NCBI GenBank assembly: GCA_022818135.1
Contig: JAFMSR010000003.1
Span: 33,341,997-33,405,996, forward strand
Reading direction: 5' to 3'
From: Saxidomus purpurata
Taxonomy: Eukaryota; Mollusca; Bivalvia; Venerida; Veneridae
Length of the DNA stretch: 64,000 bases
Shown: positions 33,801 to 46,059 of the stretch, piece by piece
How positions within the stretch are numbered: position 1 is the stretch's first letter
Layout: every line of letters starts with the position of its first letter
Notes under the pieces: model-generated
Databases searched by the model: none
Seen by the model: the letters and a program-made list of their open reading frames with translations, nothing else
Told to the model about the DNA's origin: nothing
Program-made: the position numbers and the translations under genes

Positions 33801-36800
33801 ATGTGGTGGGCAGCGGTCTGTAGTCCTTGTTTTTATATTGTAGTTAATTGTAAAATATTGAAAAGTATCTGTTATTGGAAGTGACTGTTCATCTGATAAC
33901 CAAACAACTAAATAGCAGCCTATACTTGTCGGTCAATATTCATCTTGATAATAAAGAAGAATTTTATTGTATCCAATGATACAGATTTTACACCAAAAAA
34001 TGTAATTTAGTGAAACTTTTATCTAACAATTTACCATGAACCTTTAAATTGTTGTGATTCTTTATTATGGGAGTGTTTTTTGTCAAAGTACCGTTTCTTT
34101 GTGTACAGTGTAGATGATGTTCATCAAGCTAATGTAATTGCATAAAATTGATGGTTAATTTGTCCTTTAAGAAGTGATATTATTACTTGCAGACATGCCT
34201 AAAATTGTCGATGGAGATTTTCAAAATCAAATTATTTTAAATAGAGACGGTAAAACATTGTGAATTTTTGGCATGCTGTTTCCAAAATGTTATAGATAAT
34301 TTTTAATATACAAAAAGTCATGCCCCATGTTTAGAAAATGTTGATTTTTCCTAAAAACTTTGATGTTCAAAATTGAACATGGCCAAAAAAATACATGAAA
34401 ATTGTAATACTATCTGATTATTTCATAAAAGTTTTATAAAACTTGTTGATTATATAGTAAATGGTGTGTAATTTCTGAAAGAAAACATAGTTCTTGTTAC
34501 TCTGATACCAAATCTGTACCAAAGTTTTGAATAATAAATGAAATACATGTATTTTCTTATCTCTTGTGTGATGTCATTTTATAAATAATTCCAAAATGGG
34601 GGTAGGGTTATTCAAATTCCTATAACTTTTTTTTTTCACAGTAAAATTCTTTTAAAATTTGTTTTTAAATCCAAGAAATGATACAGATTAAGAAAATAGT
34701 AAGCTTATAATGATTTGAATTGGTGCCCATTAGGGGTCTACTACCTTAAAGCATGACCCCCTGGTCAAAATAGGGGGTCAAAAATTGACCCTTCCCGGGA
34801 GGTGGGGAGGTCACTTGATTTCACATAGGCTTATATAGGGAAAACTTAAAAAAAACCACAAGGCCGAACGGCAGAGAATAGATATTTGGAATTTTACTTA
34901 ACATTGTGTAGTGGACCTCTATTGTGTAGTGGACCTCTACGAATTATGTTAGAATCATGACCCCTTGTATTATAGCCAGTGGTAGTTAGGTGAGCGATAT
35001 AAGGCCATCATGGCCCTCTTGTTTGCGATTATAAAAGTTTCAATTCCAAAAAATATTTCCAAAAGTATGTTTACATTATGATTGGCATCAACAAATACTG
35101 AATGGTTATTTGGCACAATTTAGGAAAATTATTATATTATTTTATGTTTCCGTTAGTTTTTTATGCGGGATGGAAAATTAAGGCTTTTGATAGGCACCGG
35201 AGAATGCCCCCTATAATCAAACAGAGTGAAAATTACGGCTATAACAATTTGTAAATTAAACTTTCAACACGTAAGTCAATATAAATACGCAAAAAGCAAT
35301 GCTCTAATTACTCGTCTAGGCTGCCGCACAAACGTCCACTAATTATCTATTTGAATGTCCCCATCATCTAATCAAATGATGTGCTCATTCTTTTGGTTGC
35401 ATCATTTATATGCTACCTTACCAGCCGCGTGTTAACAACACCTTTTAATCGTATATCATTGCTGAACATTGTATTTATTGTTGTCAATTAAATCCTTTCA
35501 TCCGTTGATCACATTCATTTACAAAGCCGAGAAAATGGGCATATGTGTGATCGTCGCTTATTGACTGAAAGCGATTAGATTAAAATACAAGCTCCGTCTC
35601 CGTTTCTCACTTTCTGTCACGTCAACAGTTGATGCGTTCCGAATGTTGGAATTAACATGTTGATTGACATGTATGCTAAGAAATCAAAGCATGACTGAAT
35701 TCGTCAAATGCAGGTATTTCGAGATTTTCACAGGTCAAAACTCGGGAGCTTGGTTCAATGGAAAGCCCTGAATTAGTACAAATTATTGCTCTTGTTTGAC
35801 TTTGAAATTTGGTTTAAGTTTTATAAGCAAGGTACTATCATGCACTTATCTCAGTAACTTCTCTTTGGATTGATTTAAAACTTCAATATAGTCTTTAAAG
35901 GTATCAATCAATCAGGTTAGATAACTCCTGACTGAATTTAATATAAATTACAGCCCATGTTGAACTGAAAAAAGCTTGGTTAAAGTTTTGCATGCAAGCT
36001 GAATTTGGTTAAATGTTTTATGTGCAAGCTACTACATGTATTAGGTATATATCTAAGTTACCATTGCTGAAATTGATTTAAAACATCTTAAGAATGTTCA
36101 GGGGTCTCCAACAATCAAGTTAAATTACTCTTGACTGAATCAATTACAAATTATGGCCCTTGTTGAACTTTTTATGCCCCCGAAGGGTGGCATATTAAAA
36201 TCGCACCGTCCGTCCGTCTGTGCATCCCCACTTACAAATGCATGTCCGGACTGTAACTCTGTCATACATTGAAGGATTTTGAAATAACTTGGCACAAATG
36301 TCTAGCACATCAGGAGGACGTGTCGTGTGCAAGACCCAAGTCCCTAGCTCAAAGGTCAAGGTCATACTTAGAGTTTGAAGGTAATGGATTCCTCTATATA
36401 TGCATATATGCACACATTCGTGTCCGGACTGTAACTTTGTCATGCATTGAAGGGTTTTAAAATAACTTGGCACAAACGTCTAGCACATCAGGACGACGTG
36501 TCGCGTGCAAGACCCAAGTCCCTAGCTCAAAGGTCAAGGTCATACTTAGAGTTTGAAGGTAATGGATTCCTCTATATATGCATATATGCACACATTCGTG
36601 TCCGGACTGTAACTTTGTCATGCATTGAAGGATTTTAAAATAACTTGGCACAAATGTCTAGCACATCAAGACGACTTGTCGAGTGCAAGACCCACGTCCC
36701 TAGCTCAAAGGTTAAGGTGTTACTCAGAGTTTGAAGGTAATGGATTCCTCTATATGTGCATATATGCACACATTTGTGTCCGGACTGTAACTTTGTCATG

Positions 36801-39800
36801 CATTGAAGGATTTTAAAATAATTTGGCACAAATGTCTAGCACATCAAGGTCACACTTAGAGTTTATAGGTAATGGAATCCTGTATATATGCATACATTTG
36901 TGTCTGGACTATAACTTTATCATGCTTTGAAGGATTTTAAAATAACTTGGTACAAATGTCTAGCACATCAAGTGGATGTGTTGCGTGCAAGACCCAAGTC
37001 CCTACCTCAAAGGTCAAGGTCACACTTAGTGTTTAAAGTAATGGAAAACTGTATGCATGGTTACTCTGTCATGCATGGAAGGATTTTAAAATTACATAGC
37101 ACATTTATTGAGCACATGGAGAGGACACAGACTGTGAGGCACCTCTTTCGGGGGCATTCGTCACTTGTGAAGGACAGCTCTTGTTGGTTAAAGTTTTGCA
37201 TGCAAGGTACTATAATACATATATTTCAGTAACCACATATGGGATTGATTTGAAAATTCATTAAAGTCTGCCGGGATGTCAGACTGTCAAGTAAGATAAC
37301 TATTGTATGAATTTAGTACAAATTATGGCCATTGTCGGACTTAGGAAATTTGGTTAAAATTTTGCATGCAAGGTACTATCATGCACATACTTCAGTAACA
37401 ACTCACTCATAGGATTGGTTTAAAACTTCAGTATAGTCTTTAGGGGTATCAAACAATCAGTTAAGACAACTCCTAACTGAATTTGTTATAAATTATGGCC
37501 CTTGTTGAAATTAAAAGGTTTGGTTAAAGTTTTGCATGCAAGCCATTGCAAGGTACAATAATGCATATATTTCAGTAACCACTTATGGGGTTGATTTGAA
37601 AATTCATTAAAGTCTTCCTGTAAAGTTAGATTACTCTTGTATGAATTTAATTCAAATTATGGCCATTGTGGGACTTAGAAAATTAAATTTGGTTAAAGTT
37701 TTGCATGTAAGATATTAACATGCACATCATTCAGTAACCACTTAGAGGAGTTATTTGAAACTTAGCAATAATGTTCTAGGGTATCAAACAATTAAGTTAC
37801 TAAAGATAACTTTTTTTTGATGATTAGAGTTTTCTAGTTCATACTTAGCATGCTTAGAGAGTCAACAGAATTCTGTTTTGCTATTTACTGATAAAAGTTT
37901 TGTTTTATTGGCAAGTACTGAGTATAGTCGAGCATGCTGTCTAATGGACAGCTCTTGTTTTCTTCATAAACACTAGTAGATATTCCTCCTCTTGTGTCAT
38001 ACCATATCATCACAAAATTCTTTCTTAACTGTTTGTACTTTAAGTAATTACCTTTAGTTATACGTGAAATTCAATTGTCATATCACAATATGTCTTCTTG
38101 ACGAACCCGTTTCACACCATCTATACAAGTAAGTTTGACAATTTGGCATTTTGACGAAACCACTGTAATTCGTATATATTCATATCTGTTGAAATTTTGC
38201 TTGTTGTCGGCTTACAGACCAACTTTGTTTGGTGGAATCTTGGTGTTTTTGCTACTACATGCAGAATATACTAGCAATGCGATCTCATAATGTATTCATA
38301 TGATTTTTAGCAATGTGAAGTTAAAAAAATAAATCTGATTTTCTGTTTGTACATACATAAAACAATATTAATTTATTGTTAGAAAGTATTGAACATGTAA
38401 CACAAGCTTTGAGAATTGCTACTGGTACTTTATTACTTTATCACATTATCAAGATGAAATCTTAATACAAATAAGGTGAATTCCTCATACGAGTACTTGT
38501 ATAGGCTGCTCATCCAGACAAGCAGCTACTTCCTTTTTTTGGCCTTAGCAATGTGTGAAATCCTGTTGTTATATTTAACATTGTGTTCTTGACAATCTAG
38601 AGCCACACGTAACATACTACTGAAGTTTAATGAATTGGTAGTTTCACAAAGCCGCAGTTATCTGTAATACAAATACAATGTAATAGATCAACTGAAATAG
38701 TTGTTTTCATCTTAGTAATTATACACCTAAGAGTATAACCTTTAATGTTAATTGAAGTATTTGAGCTTAATGTTACCAGATAAAGAGGCTTACCCTTTGA
38801 TAACTATAGTTTATACAGTTATTACTTGTAACCTAAACCAGGATTAATCCATTACATAGATATTTGCTACTAGATTCTTAGAGGTTTACCACTATTCTCA
38901 GCCTTATTATTTAAGACAATTGCCTGACCTTAATTAAACACAGATTGTTTAAAACGGCATCACAACCTGGAAAATAGTTTTTCTTACGTGTTCTGTTGCT
39001 TTCTACACTTCAGGTATCTCACAAAAGGCAGAGAAAACACCGCCACAGAAGTAGATCAAACAGTTCAGAAGAGCGAAAACCACAAATAAAACAAGAACCA
39101 ATCTCTTCAGATTCTGATTCAGAATCAAACAGAAGACCGAAGAAACATCGCATAAAAAGAGAAAGGTTTGAGGGGGAAGAAGGAAGGCATAGAAGGCATG
39201 ATTTGGGTCATGGTCGTCAGGATAGAAGAGAGCAAATGGTAAGAGTAAAACAGGAGCCAGACAGCGATGAGGAGATGAGACAGCAACAAGCAGAAAGGCA
39301 ACATAATAATCAGCGGAGACGAGATAATAGACAGAGACGGGAGCACCTCTCAGAACATCAGCGTTACGGACGAAGAGAGGATCAGGAAAACACAGCAGGT
39401 GAAGAGGCAGCCGCACAGCCTAAAGACCAACCTAATTTTGAATTATCAGGGAAACTTACTGAAGACACTAACACATATAAAGGTGTTGTGATCAAATACA
39501 ATGAGCCGGCAGAGGCACGGAAGCCTAAGAAACGGTGGAGGTTGTATCCTTTTAAAAATGATGAAGCTCTAAAACCATTCCATATGCATCGTCAGAGTGC
39601 ATATTTGTTTGGTAGGGACAGAGTTGTAGCAGATATACCTGTTGACCATCCCTCGTGCTCCAAACAGCATGCAGTATATCAATACAGAATGGTTCCTTAT
39701 GAAAGAGACGGAAGAAAAGCACACAAAATTGCTCCATATATTATAGATCTTGAATCGGCAAATGGAACTTTTATAAATAACAAGAAAATTGAACCACGTC

Positions 39801-39916
39801 GATATGTTGAACTGATTGAAAAGGATGTGATAAAGTTTGGGTTTAGTTCAAGAGAATATGTTCTCTTGCATGATAAATCAAACACAACAGAGGTGGAGTC
39901 AGATGAATCAACCTGA
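30868..39916 (+). CDS. SNIP1: Smad nuclear-interacting protein 1, FHA-domain spliceosome factor
   Basis: Nuclear protein, orthologue of yeast Pml1 (RES complex); in animals it joins the activated spliceosome and binds Smad/p300 regulators. Exon 1 codes 30868-30969 (34 codons) and exon 2 codes 39014-39916; they join in phase 0 to 334 residues, somewhat shorter than human (396). Residues 1 to about 160 are Arg/Ser/Lys/Glu-rich and disordered, with two IKQEP/VKQEP-type sites that look like sumoylation motifs. The FHA domain spans about 200-325, with G234-R235, S250xxH253 and N284-G285-T286, the conserved phosphopeptide-binding positions. Its signature run KPKKRWRLYPFKN precedes it. The exon 1 donor is GAG|GTCTGT, weak but with G at +5; the acceptor is CTTCAG. 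The 8 kb intron contains 31170-33485 and 35780-37959. Confidence 0.95.
31170..33485 (-). mobile_element. 2.3 kb terminal-inverted-repeat transposon remnant in SNIP1 intron
   Basis: Both ends carry a perfect 25 bp inverted repeat starting AGTACACGCAAGGTG, continuing through six T and CCAA. Near the left end, minus-strand bases about 31740-31540 translate to ESFSLTSNILTKKQNHLTQR then SLDAVMR, a stop, and NELSNEKLERLVDSFK, like the C-terminal dimerisation region of hAT transposases. A subterminal hairpin GTCACCGCGAATC/GATTCGCGGTGAC lies at 33344-33410. No clear target duplication is seen. It is an inactive, internally deleted copy. Confidence 0.75.
34738..35025 (+). mobile_element. AGCTCACCTG array element, 3' fragment
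   Basis: Shares 'catgaccccctggtcaaaat', 'ataggcttatatagggaaaact' and the ending TTAGGTGAGCGATATAAGGC with 7260-8109. The left part is missing. Located in SNIP1 intron 1. Confidence 0.7.
35780..37959 (-). mobile_element. Array element (AACAAGAGCTGTCC family), copy 2, split by a nested element
   Basis: Reverse orientation. The minus-strand start is AACAAGAGCTGTCC then 'attagacagcatgctcgactat', matching the left end of 11080-12270. The core has diverged ~170 bp units with 'aaggtactatcatgcac', 'cttcagtataGTCTTT' and 'attatggcccttg' motifs. The array is interrupted at 36171-37185 by a different array element. The far end near 35780 is not sharply defined. Confidence 0.75.
36171..37185. mobile_element. 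178 bp array element (TATGCCCCCGAAGG family), nested
   Basis: Left edge TTTATGCCCCCGAAGG and, near the right, CTTTCGGGGGCAT as an imperfect inverted partner. The core has three full units of exactly 178 bp (repeat frames start at 36269, 36447, 36625), one truncated unit and one more diverged unit at 36927. The right end is GGACAGCTCTTGTT, the complement of the terminal 14 nt of the other array family. Inserted between 'cccttgttgaactt' and 'ggttaaagttttgc' of the host element. The 63-residue frames inside are products of the tandem repeat. Confidence 0.85.
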
Positions 39917-40120
39917 GGTTGAAGTAGGGCTACATTGTATAAAACATTATCACTTTGGTGTTACAGGGTGCTTCACTTCATTCAAAGTGTCAAAAAATAT
40001 TATTTTTTTATCTGCTTTACTTCAAGTTCAACATACTGGTTAGACGACTGCAAGATAATGCAGAAGATATCAGACTTCAATTAAATACAAATACTAAAAT
40101 GTATGTTGTGTAAAGAGGTG

Positions 40121-40126
40121 AATAAA
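40121..40126 (+). terminator. Candidate polyadenylation signal of SNIP1
   Basis: AATAAATAAG lies 205 nt after the SNIP1 stop in AT-rich 3' flank. It is the first AATAAA downstream of the stop. Confidence 0.45.
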
Positions 40127-40479
40127 TAAGTATAGAACTTTGAAGTTGTATCTAAGGAGCAAGAGTGAATAATTTACAATGTGTAGTGATGCAGTTGTTA
40201 AAAGTAATTGAAATCACATCCTTGTGACAAATATTTTCTCACTGCATTGTCTGCATGTTATTTCACAAAGTGACAAGGTGAGTAATTGCTGCTGTAGATT
40301 GTTTGCATGTTGTACATTCATGCTGTCATTGTAAATATAAAATGTCATAAAGTATTTTCATGAGACTCATCTGAACTTCTTTAATTTTACATATTTTTAA
40401 GCATGTCAAACAAATCTTGCTACGTTCAGGTAACACTTCATTATATTTGTGGACTGGTGTGATATTAGTCAATGGTAAC

Positions 40480-41555
40480 CAGGGCCCACACTGGGCTGAA
40501 AAAAGTTGTAGCCACTTTTTTTCGGGGTGCTAGGGAGGGGTATCCACTCCTGCAGCGTAGCGCGGCGAAAATTTTTTACTTTCCAAAGGCAAATGGTGAT
40601 ATTCTAGCTATACTTTTGGGGCCTTTGAAAGACAGTGTGTATACCTTTGTTTTGTATTTTAAAATGTAGTCCTGTGTTTTTTAATTTTCTAAAATCAATA
40701 CAGGATTTCAATCCTTACTTTTAAACACATACAAACTATTCTTTTTTAAAGATGTTGCCTGGTTTATGAAACCTTGAAAGCAAGAAGTGTATTTAAAATG
40801 TTGTCCTATGTTGGTAAGTTTCTTACTATTGAAATTAACATTAAATTGTCCAAAGACTGCCTCACTAAAACCATTTCTCAGTGAAAAATATTTTTTTATC
40901 TTACTTTTCGGGAGTTTTTCTTTTTATATTGTAAAAGTCTGTAACATTTTTTATCGGCAGCAACTTTACTAATTACTGCAGAACACACAAGATAAGACAG
41001 CGGCGACAATGTTTGCAAAATCATCAAAGCGTTCATTATTTCGCCGATTTGTTTATTAATTGAATGGTTCTCCGAAATTAAAGACATCTTATCAGCCGTA
41101 ATTACAACTAGGGATCACGTTTGAGTCGCTCTATTTTTCGTAAACACTGACACTGACAATGTTTTCGAGTGTCATTCTCGATACCGCACCGCCTACTCGC
41201 TACCATTTGTTACATCAGCTTTCATTGGTCAATAAAAAATTTAAGCCAATCAAAAGCGGCGAGACAACACAGCTATTTAAAGGTTGACATGTGCGTTTTG
41301 ACATGTATAATGTTTATTGTCAATTTAATAGTTGAGTAAACATCGATTATTAAGCGGATTATTTGGTTGCAAATTGCATTTCTCGCGTGTCCAGATGATT
41401 ATTGAATGCAGACTGGGTTACGATTTAGAACAAAACAAATATGGCGGTCTAAAATAAGGAGATTTTTTTCATTTTCGCCACTCACGATTTTTCTTCGCCA
41501 CTTTGATCGAAGTTTCGCCAAATGGCTCGAGTGGCGAACGACAGCGTGGGCCCTG
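40480..41555. mobile_element. hAT-like non-autonomous element (CAGGGCCCAC ends)
   Basis: 1,076 bp, begins CAGGGCCCACACTGGGCTG and ends CAGCGTGGGCCCTG (inverted). GTAAC lies directly outside both ends (40475-40479 and 41556-41560), an apparent 5 bp duplication; hAT elements usually give 8. The subterminal sequence has 'gccacttt'/'ttcgccactttgat' motifs on opposite strands. No transposase ORF. Confidence 0.75.
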
Positions 41556-41859
41556 GTAACTAGGCTTTTTACTAGAAAAAAACCTACATGTAGGTGTTTT
41601 GGTATGAAAACCTTATATTGTTTAAAATACAATGACATTATAAATTGGAAATTCCTATAGATTTGAAACAACAGCATTATAGGAGCTGAAAATGATAGAC
41701 CTGTTTGAAGTGACTTCAGAAGTAAAACCAGGCTATGGTGTACAGCTTGTAAAGTCAGCTGAAACTTCAAGCAGAGAAATGGAGTTGGGTTGCTGGCTTG
41801 CTGCACTTCCATACTTTTGCATTAGAAGTCATGTTTTTGTGAATGTATTGTTACTGTTG

Positions 41860-42060
41860 AGCACCAAAATATTTTCTATGTACAAACCTGTGAACAAAGA
41901 CCACTGTTGGGAAGCTATAAATGTGGTCTTTGTTTGCAGTTGGTCTTTATTCACAGGTGTGTCTACTATATATTAATAGTGCATGGTGATCTCCCCGTTG
42001 GTCTTTATTCGCAGGGTGGTCTCTATTCGGAGGTGGTCTTTAACACAGGTTTGACTGTAT
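41860..42060 (+). repeat. Degenerate 'ggtctttattcacagg' tandem repeat
   Basis: Five or so imperfect ~24 bp units built on GGTCTTTATTCGCAGG, ending ACAGGTTTGACTGTAT. The latter motif recurs alone at about 43530. No ORF of interest. Confidence 0.6.
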
Positions 42061-42097
42061 ATGTAATAAAAGCAGGCTTTTATTATTAAAGCTTTTG

Positions 42098-43085
42098 AGC
42101 TCACCTGAGCATGGTGAGTTATTTTGATTTCTCACAGTTTTGCATCGGGGAAAATTGGTGAGTTTGTGTACCATTTTCTTCGAATGAGACTACATGATGG
42201 AAGTTTATTGAACTTTTGCATGGATATATCCCTGAGATGGTTCTCTTCAAATTACTTGAAAAAAAATTCATTCCATGCAGAACCGTGAATGCTATGGCAA
42301 CTAAAAGAAAACACTTTAAAATTCTTCTTGCCTTTAACAGTAACACCAAGAGTTTAGAGATTAAGTGTGTAGGATTGTATAGTGGTTCTCAACCAACTTT
42401 GTTCAAATCATAACCTAGCTTCAGGTCAAAATTAGCCCAGTCTTTGAGTCACTTGTTTATATTTAGACTTGTTAAGTAAAAACTTTGAAAATAAACTTTT
42501 GGCAGAGCTCAGTGCTTTTAAATATAAATGGTATCTAAACATTGTCATGTGGTCTTTAGCTAAGTTTGTTTGAACACTATTTTTTGGGTCCAAATTTGTC
42601 CTACTCTGAGGTAAGTCTCCTGTTTTACAAGACTTATATGAATATGAGAAACTTTATTTAAATCTTCTATGCGGACACCATTGGCTGGCTTTAAGATTTC
42701 ATAGACTGAAATGTTCACTGGATGTCTAAGCTATAATTATTCATGTAATCACTCAAAGCAGCATAGAAAGTGATTTTAATTCATCTAAAATCAAGGCTGT
42801 TTTAGGTCATGGGTCATTTGCCCATATGGCTGTATAGTTATCTTCCAAACAAATTCTCTACGGGAATTGTTGGTTAGATTTTTAAAAAAAGTTCTGAGGA
42901 ATCATGGTTTGGTCCTTTAATATTAAACATTCTATGAAAATTGTTTGAGATGTTGATTCATGTAGAATTTGCCATTTCACAAGTGACTTAAATACTGTGT
43001 GTTAGAATTAGAATCAATGGGTTTGAACATGCCCAGGTGCTACAGCAATGTAAATCGGGTGAGTGATAGAGCCATTATGACCCTT
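42098..43085 (+). mobile_element. AGCTCACCTG array element, diverged copy
   Basis: Starts GAGCTCACCTGAGC and ends near GGGTGAGTGATAGAGCCATT; in between are diverged versions of the units seen at 7260-8109 ('attccatgcagaac', 'tgctatggcaac', 'gttcaaatcat'). Confidence 0.65.
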
Positions 43086-44226
43086 CTGTGTACATGTGCA
43101 TTCAAATAGCAGATATTGGCAATAGATCTTTTATGTTTGTTGTTGTTACTTGAATACTTGTAATGTAATAAGCTACATGAGCAGCAAATGATGATCAAGA
43201 ATGGCAGTAATAATTTAGTGATGTATTGGATGTTTTGTTGTTTGTATACATTTATTAACCAATCAGCATAAAGCAGAAGTAATTGCTAACATTACTTATG
43301 TATCAGTGGTACAGTACAATTTAATACATTCATAAGTCTTTGTTTGTTTCACATCACTTATCACTGTTTAAACGCTTGGTCTATATAGTTCAGCATGTGT
43401 TAATGGTCACCTCACTTAAGCAGCTAATACCAGTGTATCCAAAATAGTCTAGTTTTGTTATATATTGTGTTTGCAGTCACCGAAAAGTGTCCAATTTTTA
43501 TGCATCATGTGACTGGCTTCTTGAGACAGGTTTGACTGTACTCCCTGATATTAAGATGTGTCCACAGTGATATTATGTTGCAAGACTGTTGGTGAAGGAT
43601 TACAAACCACAATAATGATTACATCATCTTAAAAAAGTCAAAACTGTTTTAATTTGGTTAAGAAAAGAAAAAAGAACAAGAAGTGCTGATATATATTTCT
43701 GATACAGTCAGCTTCATCAGCAGTACATGTTGTCTGGTCAATCTGTGCTATTTTTAGTTTTAACAGTAGTAGTTTCGTACTTTGTTTTTAAGACACTCCT
43801 ATCTTTAAATTTATAATCAGTATTAAACTGTTTAACTATTTTATACTTGCTGGTAGCAATAAATACTGTTAAAAATTATACTGTGCCTCTGGTTCAATGT
43901 TTATAATTTTACTGTTAAATTTTGACTTTGGTGAACTGTTAGTCACATTCATCATGTATATGGCATAGTCTATTTTCACATCAAGAGTCATCATTACTGC
44001 GGTACTTGTCCATTTCTTTAAAATTTGTACATTTGAGAATTTGATATTTATATAAATAAAAATGTGTACAAAAGTTATGTGTCTGTGTTACTTGGAAAAG
44101 CCAGTCATACGTTAACCTACAACCAAATTTGGTTTGCTGAATTTGATTTAATTTGGATTCACAGTGTCACAAAATTTTACCTTAGGTGCTGTGATGTTTA
44201 ACAGCCTACAGGAAACTCAAAAAGTG
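43086..44226. other. Intergenic, nothing recognised
   Basis: No ORF, RNA gene or clear repeat structure in either strand apart from short AT-rich runs. Confidence 0.5.
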
Positions 44227-44230
44227 GGGG

Positions 44231-44322
<92 letters not shown>

Positions 44323-44339
44323 GGGGTTTTTTTTTTTTT
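44227..44339. repeat. Homopolymer: G7, T89, G5, T13
   Basis: An uninterrupted run of 89 T (44233-44321) with short G runs on either side. Could be a real poly(dA:dT) tract or a polishing/assembly artefact. The translated poly-Phe frame is meaningless. Confidence 0.95.
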
Positions 44340-44559
44340 AAATTAAAATAGAACTCTTTTAAACGTTGTTTTTTCTTTGGTGATCTTTAACTGACTGGAG
44401 TTGTTTAAATCATAATGCTAACCCCTATAAGGTCGGGCAACTTTTCCCTACTGCTTGTATGCTTTGTCTGTAAAGTGAACTTAAAAACATCTCTAAAACC
44501 ATCTGACACATTTCAAATAAATTCACAAAAATGATTCTTATGTGACTGCCTATTAAAAT

Positions 44560-45430
44560 GGGTCATCTTGGCTCAAAACTAGGTCAGCTCATAGAAAACC
44601 TTTGCACAAAACAAGCTGCATCTTTCACCCAATTATCATGAAAATCATCGTCGAATACCCACGCCCCATATGCTTTATTGGTGTGGCAACGGAGTATTTA
44701 ACGGGGGTTCTGACGATGCATGAAAATTGGTTGGAATGTTTGTCTTGAGTTCTAGGTTGGAAATGAAACCGAGGTCACAAGGTCAAATAATATGAAAACT
44801 TTGTGTATGAAACAGAGGCTGCATTTCTAATTGGATTTTCGTGAAACTTTGTCAGAATTAGTGTATTGATGGAATCTAGATCGAGTTCGAAAATAGGTCA
44901 TCTCGAATCAAAAACTAGGTCACTAAATTATTCAAATCATAGAAAAACGTGTATGCAGTAGAGGCTGCATTTTTTCTTGGATCTCCATTTACTTTTGTCA
45001 GAATGAATGTCTTGATGAAATCTAGATCGAGTTCGAAAAAAGTTCATAAAGGTCAAAAATTAGGTCACTGTTGCAAATCACATGAAAACCTTGTTAACAC
45101 TCATGGGGCCACATTTGGTCCCAATCATCACGAAATTTGGCCAGAATGATTGTCTCGGTGACCTTTAGGTCATGTTTGTAACTGGGTTACATGGGGTCAA
45201 AAACAAGGTCACAAGGTAAAATCTAAGAAAAACCTTGCAAACACTACAGAGGCAACAATTGATACTCAATTTGTATAAAAACTGTTAAGAATGTCTTGAT
45301 GTTTTGAATCTAGGTCACATGGGGTAAATAACTAGGTCATAATGGCAAATTAAAGAAGAAGCCCTGAACACGATAGAGGCCACATTTTGCGTTTAATCAT
45401 CATGAAAATATGTCAAATGTTTTTTTCTTG
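44560..45430 (+). repeat. Array of ~120-130 bp units, 'gaggccacattttg' family
   Basis: About six units with the order 'aaaaccttg-aacac-gaggc(c/t)gcatt', 'aatcatcatgaaa', 'cagaatg-ttgtctTGATG', 'atctagatcgagttcg', 'aggtcac'. Same family as 5181-6100. A 73 bp element is inserted in the first unit. Confidence 0.8.
44646..44718. mobile_element. 73 bp miniature element with a 9 bp target duplication
   Basis: Begins CATCGTCGAATACCC and ends GGGGGTTCTGACGATG (terminal CATCGTC/GACGATG). CATGAAAAT flanks it on both sides (44637-44645 and 44719-44727) and the host unit reads straight through if it is removed. A 9 bp duplication suggests a Mutator-type source. Related copy at 9738-9824. Confidence 0.85.
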
Positions 45431-45529
45431 ATGATCAATGTAGGGCCATTTTATCCATCTTCGTGTTTATTTACCCTTTGGAAAGACCTTTTTGAGCATT
45501 CGTAATCAAACCTTGATGAAATGTGTATA

Positions 45530-45960
45530 GTCCCTAGATCTTAGCCAGAGTCGTCAAACCTTATAGTAATGTTGAATAGGATGTTAAGTTGTGCACTGGT
45601 TTTGTTCGACTGCATCCAGTTATGGCCCTTGCATACTTTGAAATGAGCATTTATGAATTTATGTCCCAAGTTTTTTCGAAAGTATATGTCAAAGACTCGT
45701 GTAACCTAACCGCTATGTCATTGAAGATGTACAGTTGCGAGTATTAAAGGCATGGCTATAGCCCTTCGGTAAGTGAAAATCAGCATCTTTGAAGTTATTA
45801 CGAATGTTCCTAAAAGTCATTTGACCTAGAGTTACAAAACCTTACCGTTCTGCTGATCAAGATTTAAAATTGTGCACCTGTGGTTTTGTCCGTGGCTGCG
45901 CACAGTAAAGTTAGTGCAGACAGAGGGGACATCCGTGTATATACATGTATATCTACAGGG
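45530..45960 (+). repeat. Isolated fragment of the tRNA-array unit
   Basis: Matches the part of the array seen at 51080-51510 and 53190-53620 ('cttatagtaatgttgaatag', 'ttatgtcccaagttttttcg', 'gtcatttgacctagagt', 'gacatccgtgtatatacatg'), but carries no tRNA gene. Confidence 0.8.
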
Positions 45961-46059
45961 GCATAGCTGTCGTTTCGCACAATACGCACAAGCGTATACA
46001 TCGCCTGCAAAGATCAAAACTTAAATATCCCAAAAATGCAATAAAAATGAAAGGGTGAG

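Noticed and set aside
36195..37232. Family of 62-101 residue frames repeated on both strands
   Set aside because: Each is one 178 bp tandem unit read through; both strands give equally good frames and frames end at unit edges.
39003..39416. 137-residue minus-strand frame
   Set aside because: Shadow of the Arg/Glu-rich part of SNIP1.
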